A DNA stretch of 10,985 nt from an uncultured Candidatus Peregrinibacteria bacterium (GTDB lineage Bacteria > Patescibacteriota > Gracilibacteria > Peribacterales > Peribacteraceae). Below, in pieces: positions 6,301-10,985 of the stretch; within the stretch, counting starts at the first letter, position 1, and every line of letters starts with the position of its first letter. Position numbers and translations under genes: made by a program. The notes below the pieces were generated by a model. It had not been told where the DNA came from. It did not search any database and saw only the letters and a list, made by a program, of their open reading frames with translations. The DNA lies in the NCBI GenBank assembly GCA_913054215.1, contig CAJXJE010000012.1, positions 1 to 10,985 of the forward strand, read 5' to 3'.

Positions 6301-8985
6301 ATTGTAGCAACAGGAAAGGGGTTCAAACCTCTTTCTGGAGGACAAATGGAGTATTCATCCGAGATGAATTCAGAGGCTGTTCGTGCTTGGGCTGAGGATC
6401 AGGGTCACACTGTCGCTTTTGAGAACAAGGGTGTCTTTGATGTGAAGACATTTGATGGGCAGACGTTGGTCTTGAAGCCTGCTGTTGTAGTAGAAACTAA
6501 TACAGAGCAAGAAGCCGAAGGAGAGCCTTCACTCGAACAGTTGTTAGAAGATGGTGCTAGTCTTATTGCAGCTCGCAGAGAAACTGGAGCAAGTCCCGAA
6601 CTCACCCAAGAAGCTGCAAATATGATGATTGATCAAATGGCAGATATGGCAGAAAGAGCTGCAAATGGTGATCCAGACGCAACCCAAGAATACATTGATA
6701 AGCTTGGCAAAAGAAAAGCCAAAGAAATATTTCAAAAAGAGAACGACGAACTTATTGGAGAAGGCAAAGAACCATATTCTTCTGTAGAAGAGTTCGTGCA
6801 ACAAAAATTGGCAAAGAAGTTTACAAAAATTCTCGCAAACATTAGAGAGGGTGGTATTGGTCTAGGAAAAGAGAGTTACATTGGCAAATCAATCCGTGAT
6901 CTTCATAAGCTGATGCCTGGAGTGGATATGGAAGTAAAACAAGGACTGAACCGTCAGTTGCATGAAGCTGCCATGAGAAACAATACTGTATGGAAGCAGT
7001 ATGCTAGTAATAACGAGTTAGATGTGAGTAATCTTGAACAATACATGGATTGGTTCATGAGTCCAGATCAGACAATTGAAGGTGGCAGGCCAGACGTATC
7101 AAATCATGCAGAAACAACTTTTGCTGGTATTGATTCAGCACAAATAAACAGTGAGGGTGCTAATACAAGGCTTGATGCAACAATAGTGGCATTAAGTAGC
7201 ATAGAGGGTGAATTTTCTCGTGCTGCTGTCGAGCAAGCTTTGGACAATGTAACTGATCCTGTGGATCGAACTGTGCTTCTTGAGACAGCAACAATGTTGG
7301 AAAACATCACTCCTAAAGCTGGCGAACAATCACTCATGCCTGTAGAACGTTGGAAGATCATGGAATTCTCTGCTCGGTACCTACAAGATTTCCGTGCTGC
7401 TAATTTCGATACAAGCCCTCAACAGGCGCTCGATCTTATAGCTAATAATGCACTCAATCTCGCTCATCAAAACATAATGGATCATATGACACTCGTAGGA
7501 TCGAGCCATGGGTCTCTCCATGTCCTGCATGGTAATTCGACAATGCTTCTCAATATCTGCGACCAACTCAATTTCACTCCTCGCATGCGTGTACTTGCGA
7601 TGCAAGCAATGTTTGATCATGACATGGGCTACACCAAGAGAACCCTAGTAGGTAGCACTGGAAAGGAAGGAGTGTTTGATGCATCCAAAGATCATCCGCT
7701 GGAGAGTACATTGCGCATTGAAGCTAGCCGTGATCAGTACATTGCTATCTTTGGAAAAGAAGGCTACGAAACCATCCGTAACGCTGTTCTGGATCACTCT
7801 GACCCACTAGGGGAAGGACAGTACGAGGGAGATACAACAAAGTTACGGCTAATGGTGGATGAGACAGCATCTGAAAATAAACGAGTAGAAGCTGCTGTTG
7901 CCTGTGTAGACTGTCTTGCTACAGTCAGCAATCTCAAAGCATCACCACTCATTCGTGATAATCCTGATGTATTTGCTACCATGACACGTATTCAGCAAAT
8001 ATGGGATCAGGCTCGTGCAGAAGGTAAAACAAAGGGCAATGCTCCAGAAGACATGATTACCGATCCAGAACTCAAGGCAGAAGCAGATGCCATTCGTCAT
8101 GGGTTGATTGATCGCATTAAAGCGATGGATGAAACACAGCTGTCTCCAGAAGCCCAAGAAGCGTATGTTACGTCATTGGAAAGTACGATGACGTGGTCTG
8201 ACTTTATGGGAAGCTTTGCTATTAGTCTCAACATGCAAATGATTGGTGCGAGTGTATCACCTGACCTACGTATTGATCAGCAGGGTGGTGTGCACGTCGA
8301 GTTTTCTATTGATCCAGATGGACAGGCCTTGATTGCAGAAACAATGACTGAGAAAGCAACAGCGAAAATAAGTGAAGCAGGAGTCCTGAAGGCAGCTGAT
8401 GACTTTGGTGGATTAACAGGAGATAGCAAAACTAAACTCTCAGAATTTACTAAAAACTCACGTAACCTCCGTTCATCTAATGCAAATGAGCGCATTCGAG
8501 CACAGGCATACTTTGAACAGAATGGCGGTACGATCGAACTGACGACCAATTCGAACCTCGTTATTGATCTTACTGTTGGTCAGAATCCCGAGTACACACA
8601 AATGAGAGAAGCATCAACAGCTGCTATGCGCATTGATACAATCCGACAAGAAGCTAAATCCCGATTGAATAGTCTTCTCACGACTGGAACAGTACACATT
8701 GAAGGTGTAAATGGGCAAGTAGAGATTTCATCTGTAGAAGACTATAACAAGTACATCCACGACTCATTGGATTCTACTAAGAACGACCTTCCTAAGGATT
8801 TTGTGATGCCATCAATGAATGACTATCAGAAGTTCATCTCTTACGAAGTGGCGATATATGAGGTATCGCGTGCTACCCAAAAGCAAACAAAAGCAGAAGC
8901 ACGGAAGACGTGGCAGGAGTTTTATGGTAGAATGAGCAGAGGTGGAAGTGCATCACCCGTTACCTCTTTACGCAGAGCAGCATGA
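3310..8985 (+). CDS. Giant 1891-aa membrane-associated protein with C-terminal HD phosphohydrolase domain
   Basis: The protein as a whole is not a family I recognise. Residues 1-140 are charged and helical, ending in an acidic, Pro/Gln-containing linker (about 136-156). Residues 160-350 are helical with a coiled-coil-like stretch (250-345). Residues 460-560 look beta-rich, and 640-780 are helical. A strongly hydrophobic segment at 787-829 fits one or two membrane helices, and weaker Gly/Ala-rich hydrophobic stretches lie at 891-910 and 990-1002. There is no N-terminal signal peptide. Residues 1400-1540 carry an HD-superfamily signature: H1404 or H1407, the H1437-D1438 pair in FDHDMGYT, H1462, H1496 (VLDHSDP) and D1534. 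All metal-ligand positions are present, so a divalent-metal phosphohydrolase acting on a nucleotide or other phosphoester is likely; the substrate is unknown. It lacks the HD-GYP extension. About 350 further residues of unknown fold follow. ATGA overlaps join it to both neighbours. No frameshift is visible. Confidence 0.85.
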   Translation: MNPSPSPDRYSFDKRIQDTQGNIDSEINKAKFTEEQEVAMKKAYIDKVNALQGQVRRSFGKIDVHRDLRSSEWRKWEEEVLGVESKFYILLSDAYKKMKLFKDERADSTKEEVYINGLANFNVKIDEYLNEVSALDEEYEEPKQSKETQEEPSQPLTIKTVFLEWNVPGTNKEVAEKARQASEHYGEAQIRDLAAALSLYESLPTPLKKKLFNTTTPVFRQQVAGQLANGTFETSPLSFLLTEDFDKTEEQVLLERETVLDRINALSQEVQDLEKRTHKQIAQLCKITIEDAADDTIGSIVAWAMNTKGYPKIQKKIVHFVQGLAEEVQSRQSEMNALALQLKQIEYSFNSFDTTTARNEGRKQQEAQLLFRTKIDFGQDIQLPDYQLQLLRPAQQQLFLGKHEDALRTSIDEFNVHIEKNPDLDTLDRIDILKLMNISEVKPDGARFENIDLGFKNPFSQLDVGNATFSRLRPIIGPDGMFDGKLPQKITVLRDLGTLEGGELILVEFPRVEGGLTQTAIAFRDSEGVVRLQDGTVLEDPRQLRPMKISSISDYRQTVYVSPETERFLRSNVGSDSSTRVVLRERIRQTQPIAPFPVGSFRTLDTSQLQTASRRYNGEINLRDANGNLEQTIDAERLRKESTEQGHDVLRSIDQNPLIQGVTQRAGTLQGNMQNMQMMLQTAMSSEANVGDDFVEQLHDYARPMLKVMEDQTTKQQILEAKKLLQSQLRRVKFENFLGRGMESEIQNRIDALDDYIDVLDDDRMLHGLQSAMEVRSDTWESWLSKDGLIMLGAIVVAVIAIVLLTVFTGGVGLIAISAVGAAAGIAGAEGTKELLYQYHNTLGGASTGQYRYTDGSRVGNYFRDQKLFDQRTGKFVEMEFLGDVAFPYAKEFLVCFATTALALGAGQAAGKALSRLAQSSKSMQALAQNSGIANSIMKRLSGLSDDVVRIPGNMKEFAKISFKEILDELNDELILEAGVTQGLMRIDKRLAFLATFIVATGKGFKPLSGGQMEYSSEMNSEAVRAWAEDQGHTVAFENKGVFDVKTFDGQTLVLKPAVVVETNTEQEAEGEPSLEQLLEDGASLIAARRETGASPELTQEAANMMIDQMADMAERAANGDPDATQEYIDKLGKRKAKEIFQKENDELIGEGKEPYSSVEEFVQQKLAKKFTKILANIREGGIGLGKESYIGKSIRDLHKLMPGVDMEVKQGLNRQLHEAAMRNNTVWKQYASNNELDVSNLEQYMDWFMSPDQTIEGGRPDVSNHAETTFAGIDSAQINSEGANTRLDATIVALSSIEGEFSRAAVEQALDNVTDPVDRTVLLETATMLENITPKAGEQSLMPVERWKIMEFSARYLQDFRAANFDTSPQQALDLIANNALNLAHQNIMDHMTLVGSSHGSLHVLHGNSTMLLNICDQLNFTPRMRVLAMQAMFDHDMGYTKRTLVGSTGKEGVFDASKDHPLESTLRIEASRDQYIAIFGKEGYETIRNAVLDHSDPLGEGQYEGDTTKLRLMVDETASENKRVEAAVACVDCLATVSNLKASPLIRDNPDVFATMTRIQQIWDQARAEGKTKGNAPEDMITDPELKAEADAIRHGLIDRIKAMDETQLSPEAQEAYVTSLESTMTWSDFMGSFAISLNMQMIGASVSPDLRIDQQGGVHVEFSIDPDGQALIAETMTEKATAKISEAGVLKAADDFGGLTGDSKTKLSEFTKNSRNLRSSNANERIRAQAYFEQNGGTIELTTNSNLVIDLTVGQNPEYTQMREASTAAMRIDTIRQEAKSRLNSLLTTGTVHIEGVNGQVEISSVEDYNKYIHDSLDSTKNDLPKDFVMPSMNDYQKFISYEVAIYEVSRATQKQTKAEARKTWQEFYGRMSRGGSASPVTSLRRAA
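3622..3642 (+). repeat. Direct repeat, copy 2 (inside the giant gene)
   Basis: This is the partner of the intergenic copy at 2872-2892, with 20 of 21 bases identical. Here it encodes RADSTKE at residues 105-111 of the giant protein, within the N-terminal charged region. Being in a long open frame, this is presumably the parental copy. Confidence 0.55.
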
Positions 8986-9605
8986 GAAAATCTACAGATC
9001 AAATTACGGCACAAGAAAATAACGCAGGGCGCTTGCAGCAACTGGAACAGCAGTTACAAGCGGATGATGTGCGCATCTTGCTTGATGCAAGAAATAAAGT
9101 TGAGGAATATCTGAGGCTCGGCAGAAAGTGGCAATTTTTTGCACTTCATGAACAAGCCTCTGATGAAGCATGTCGAGAAGTTATGCGGAATGTATTCATG
9201 CCTGAGTCAGGACTGGCAGTAATGATTGCAAGTAATAATAGTGCCTTGGAAGGTAGAGTAGATGTAGCCCTGAAAAATAATCCAAAAATGCTAGCCATTA
9301 TGCTTCTTGATCAGGTTGATGCTCTCACTGCTGATAGAGATCCTGAACACTGGGGCACCAAATTTGCGCGCGAACAATTAGATACAAATTTTGATGACAC
9401 GGATCCTTTTGATTGTGTGAATGTAAAGCCACCAATTACCAGTTGGCCTTCTTGGTTTGCAGTTATCAGGCAACATGAACTTTCACCTGCTGATATAGAA
9501 TCTATTTATACTGCAATTGATGGTGGTCATTGGAGTGGTCAGCAACCGAATATTCAAATTCTGCAATCAGGAACACAGTCAGAAATTAGTGGGATTGGTG
9601 CTTAA
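8982..9605 (+). CDS. Hypothetical protein (207 aa), third gene of the cassette
   Basis: I do not recognise this protein. It is soluble, without a signal peptide or membrane helix. Residues 10-50 are a Gln-rich, probably coiled-coil helix (RLQQLEQQLQ...). Residues 55-118 continue helical. Residues 119-190 form a more globular, Trp-containing part (W124, W155, W158, W184) with an acidic DDTDPFD stretch near 138-144. Its ATG overlaps the giant gene's stop (ATGA, 8982-8985), so it is almost certainly translated from the same message. Constant linkage would suggest a partner, regulator or protective protein for the large HD protein, but nothing in the sequence proves this. No terminator is evident after it. 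Confidence 0.75.
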   Translation: MRKSTDQITAQENNAGRLQQLEQQLQADDVRILLDARNKVEEYLRLGRKWQFFALHEQASDEACREVMRNVFMPESGLAVMIASNNSALEGRVDVALKNNPKMLAIMLLDQVDALTADRDPEHWGTKFAREQLDTNFDDTDPFDCVNVKPPITSWPSWFAVIRQHELSPADIESIYTAIDGGHWSGQQPNIQILQSGTQSEISGIGA

Positions 9606-9819
9606 GAATACGTGAGCACTGTCCGAGAATAAGAAAGTTCAATCACTTATGGCAGTAGGTACAAAACTATTCAACGTGCCCTTAGTGTTCTACATACCTA
9701 GGTGAGAAGGATTGGTACCTTAGTAAAGAAATACAGTGCTTTAAGGGGTTTGTTGAGATAATAAATCCGAAGTTTACTCTCTATAGTGAAACTTTTGCAA
9801 GTGCCCTTACTGCAATGCT
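9606..9819. other. 214-nt convergent intergenic region
   Basis: This lies between the end of the + strand cassette and the 3' end of the minus-strand tRNA. I see no gene and no textbook intrinsic terminator for either strand. The best hairpin is at 9795-9815: read on the minus strand it pairs TTGC-AGT with ACT-GCAA, with a bulged T and a 6-nt loop. It starts 4 nt after the tRNA but is not followed by a T-run. A 12-mer, GTGCCCTTASTG, occurs twice (9676-9687 and 9801-9812, 11 of 12 identical), and CCTTAGT recurs near 9680 and 9718. The significance of these repeats is doubtful. Confidence 0.5.
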
Positions 9820-9909
9820 TGGCGGAGAGTGAGGGATTCGAACCCTCGGACCGGTTACCCGGTCAACACATTAGCAGTGTGTCCCATTCGACCACTCTGG
9901 CAACTCTCC
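9820..9909 (-). tRNA. tRNA-Ser(GCU), with encoded CCA
   Basis: A class II cloverleaf reads on the minus strand. The acceptor stem is GGAGAGT/ACTCTCC, the discriminator is G and CCA is encoded in the DNA (9820-9822). The anticodon stem ACACA/TGTGT encloses the loop CTGCTAA, giving anticodon GCU, which reads AGC and AGU serine codons. The long variable arm has a perfect 6-bp stem (GACCGG, loop GTAA, CCGGTC), as expected for serine tRNAs. The T arm is GAGGG-TTCGAAT-CCCTC. The 90-nt length is normal. It begins only 7 nt after the stop codon of the transpeptidase gene. A TATACT box overlapping that stop (9919-9924) could be its own -10, but no good -35 is seen; read-through followed by processing is the alternative. 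Confidence 0.97.
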
Positions 9910-9916
9910 ACAGAGT

Positions 9917-10540
9917 TTAGTATAGGGCAACCTGCTCACTCTCTTCTAGATCTTCTTTGTCTTTCTCAAATGCCAGCATTGCAGTACGAAGATCATAAAT
10001 ACCATGTTGAGAAGTCACTTCTATAGACCCATTTTTCTCAAAGGTGTTTACCAGTAGGTCCATGATAGGTACACGAACAACGATACAACCCATACTGCGG
10101 AATCTCGTATCCATACCATAGAAAAGCTCTTTTTCATTTCCATATTCGTGGAAACCGTATGCGGTATGATCAGTACCATCTTTGTAGAGTCGAAGGAAGC
10201 GACCGGAAGGACCAAAGGTCAATCGGTCTCCTTTGATATGTATACTTTTGGCAACCCAATTCCAGTTTGGGGTCGCAGCATTATATGAGCGACCTATGTA
10301 ATATACCCAACGTTTCTGACCAGTTACCACATCAAAATTCATATACCTACCATCTTTATGAAAGATATAGCCCTGATTATTTTTCGTATCTACAAGGATT
10401 TTATCATCCTCTTCAATGCTCCAATTTTCCCGAGATATTTGCAATGGTACAGGGTCGCCTGGCAGCCCTTGCTCACGGGCAATGGGGGCAATCGGAACGC
10501 TCAAAATGAGCATCAGTAATGTACTAGTCAAAGTTGACAT
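9917..10540 (-). CDS. Secreted L,D-transpeptidase-like (YkuD domain) protein, 207 aa
   Basis: This is a probable cell-wall enzyme acting outside the membrane, where family members cross-link peptidoglycan stems or attach proteins through a catalytic cysteine. A hydrophobic leader (residues 3-22, LLMLILSVPIAPIA) suggests export. The domain opens at about residue 46 with VDTKNNQGYIFHKDGR and a later VVTGQ, typical of the YkuD fold. The active-site region contains H131 (GFHEYG) and SMGCIVVR (149-156) with Cys152 and Arg156. The usual second histidine of SHGC is replaced by Met150, and one extra residue precedes the Arg, so activity may be altered. ATG 10540 is chosen because a good promoter (10551-10578) lies immediately before it. 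GTG 10567 is a serious alternative: it would add MKLCRIVAL and give the leader the usual positive charges. TTG 10654 is unlikely. Confidence 0.82.
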   Translation of the reverse strand: MSTLTSTLLMLILSVPIAPIAREQGLPGDPVPLQISRENWSIEEDDKILVDTKNNQGYIFHKDGRYMNFDVVTGQKRWVYYIGRSYNAATPNWNWVAKSIHIKGDRLTFGPSGRFLRLYKDGTDHTAYGFHEYGNEKELFYGMDTRFRSMGCIVVRVPIMDLLVNTFEKNGSIEVTSQHGIYDLRTAMLAFEKDKEDLEESEQVALY

Positions 10541-10550
10541 AAGGGCAACT

Positions 10551-10578
10551 ATTCTACATAATTTCACTCGTACGTCAA
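10551..10578 (-). promoter_or_regulatory. Promoter of the L,D-transpeptidase gene
   Basis: Reading on the minus strand, TTGACG (10578-10573, 5 of 6) and TAGAAT (10556-10551, 5 of 6) are separated by 16 bp. Transcription would start near 10544, leaving only about 4 nt before ATG 10540. This repeats the nearly leaderless layout seen at 2975. If translation instead begins at GTG 10567, this element would be a coincidence inside the coding sequence. Confidence 0.55.
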
Positions 10579-10625
10579 TGGCTTCTATTAGCCGAATTGT
10601 GGCAATATAGTGGCCTGAAACGGGG

Positions 10626-10631
10626 TATATT
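10626..10631 (+). promoter_or_regulatory. Possible -10 box upstream of rsmH
   Basis: TATATT lies 25 nt before the rsmH ATG within the 116-nt divergent region. No -35 match is found at normal spacing; TTGTGG at 10597-10602 is 23 bp away. No ribosome-binding site stands between this box and the start. This is a weak call. Confidence 0.25.
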
Positions 10632-10656
10632 CTCTCACAGAAAATTTTGATCAATT

Positions 10657-10985
10657 ATGGATGATTTTCCACACGAATCGGTACTGCTTACAGAGGTCCT
10701 TTCGGGGCTAGATCCACAGGCTGGAGATCGCATTCTAGATCTCACCTTAGGCCTGGGTGGACATGCATCTGAGCTCCTTAAAAAGGCAGGGCCAAAGGGA
10801 TCACTTGTCGGCATAGATGCTGATGAGGAAAATCTACAAGCAGCCGAAATGCGATTAGCAGATTACGCACATCAATGTCAGTTTGTTCATGCAAATTTTG
10901 CTCAGCTCGCAGAACTCAATCTCGGGTCATTTGATATCATCTTTGCAGACCTCGGTGTGAGCTCTCCTCATTTTGATGAGCCAGA
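10657..10985 (+). CDS. rsmH: 16S rRNA (cytosine(1402)-N(4))-methyltransferase RsmH, 3' partial
   Basis: This is an S-adenosylmethionine-dependent enzyme that N4-methylates C1402 in the decoding centre of 16S rRNA. The first 109 residues are present and the rest lies beyond the window. The protein opens with FPHESVLLTEVLSGL, characteristic of the family. The SAM-binding motif is DLTLGLGGHA (28-37), followed by GIDAD (52-56), HANF (78-81) and the family signature FADLGVSSPHFD (96-107). Most members have Q where this has H105. ATG 10657 is the natural start because family alignment begins within a few residues of it. No Shine-Dalgarno sequence precedes it. In most bacteria this gene follows mraZ at the head of the dcw cluster; here a divergent transpeptidase gene stands in that place. 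Confidence 0.96.
   Translation, partial: MDDFPHESVLLTEVLSGLDPQAGDRILDLTLGLGGHASELLKKAGPKGSLVGIDADEENLQAAEMRLADYAHQCQFVHANFAQLAELNLGSFDIIFADLGVSSPHFDEP

Noticed and set aside
3310..8985. Alternative genetic code (UGA as glycine), as in some CPR lineages
   Set aside because: Two genes end in TGA exactly where the next begins (ATGA), and the 1891-codon frame contains no internal TGA, so TGA behaves as a stop.
9795..9815. Hairpin beyond the tRNA 3' end as a terminator
   Set aside because: The stem is imperfect and no T-run follows on the minus strand.
9829..10026. + strand ORF across the tRNA
   Set aside because: It overlaps a complete tRNA gene on the other strand and reads the T-arm region as protein, a common artefact.
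1..10985. CRISPR array, insertion sequence or phage attachment site
   Set aside because: I saw no regularly spaced repeats, transposase motifs, integrase gene, or copy of the tRNA 3' end elsewhere in the window.

Overview
The window looks like an ordinary bacterial chromosome segment of moderate, slightly AT-rich composition. It uses the standard bacterial code: TGA serves as a stop in two overlapping ATGA junctions and does not occur in frame in the 1891-codon gene. No gene start in the window has a convincing Shine-Dalgarno sequence, and two promoters sit almost directly on their start codons. Together with a large gene I cannot place in a known family and a small paired-helix protein, this suggests a Patescibacteria/CPR-like lineage. 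That assignment is inference with low to moderate confidence; no taxonomic marker is complete here.

Left part (1-2584, + strand): the 3' two thirds of a P-type (SERCA-like, type IIA) cation ATPase, followed after 5 nt by a membrane fatty-acid desaturase with all three histidine boxes and an unusual charged C-terminal tail. Both act in or on the cytoplasmic membrane and are probably co-transcribed. A 384-nt gap follows that holds no convincing gene but contains a short sequence echo of the downstream large gene.

Centre (2937-9605, + strand): a compact three-gene cassette. A TGG-TATAAT promoter lies almost on the first start codon. The genes encode a 112-aa helical protein, an 1891-aa protein and a 207-aa protein, joined by two 4-nt ATGA overlaps. 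The large protein has an N-terminal helical/coiled region, a beta-rich middle, a hydrophobic membrane segment near residues 785-829, and a C-terminal HD-superfamily metal phosphohydrolase domain (about residues 1400-1540) with every expected metal-ligand position filled. I recognise no named system of this form. This cassette is the best candidate for something undescribed.

Right part (9606-10985): a 214-nt convergent gap, then on the minus strand a tRNA-Ser(GCU) with encoded CCA directly behind a secreted L,D-transpeptidase-like (YkuD) gene. Divergent from that is the start of rsmH (mraW), usually near the head of the division/cell-wall (dcw) cluster. No mraZ precedes it. The transpeptidase next to rsmH fits a peptidoglycan-related neighbourhood.
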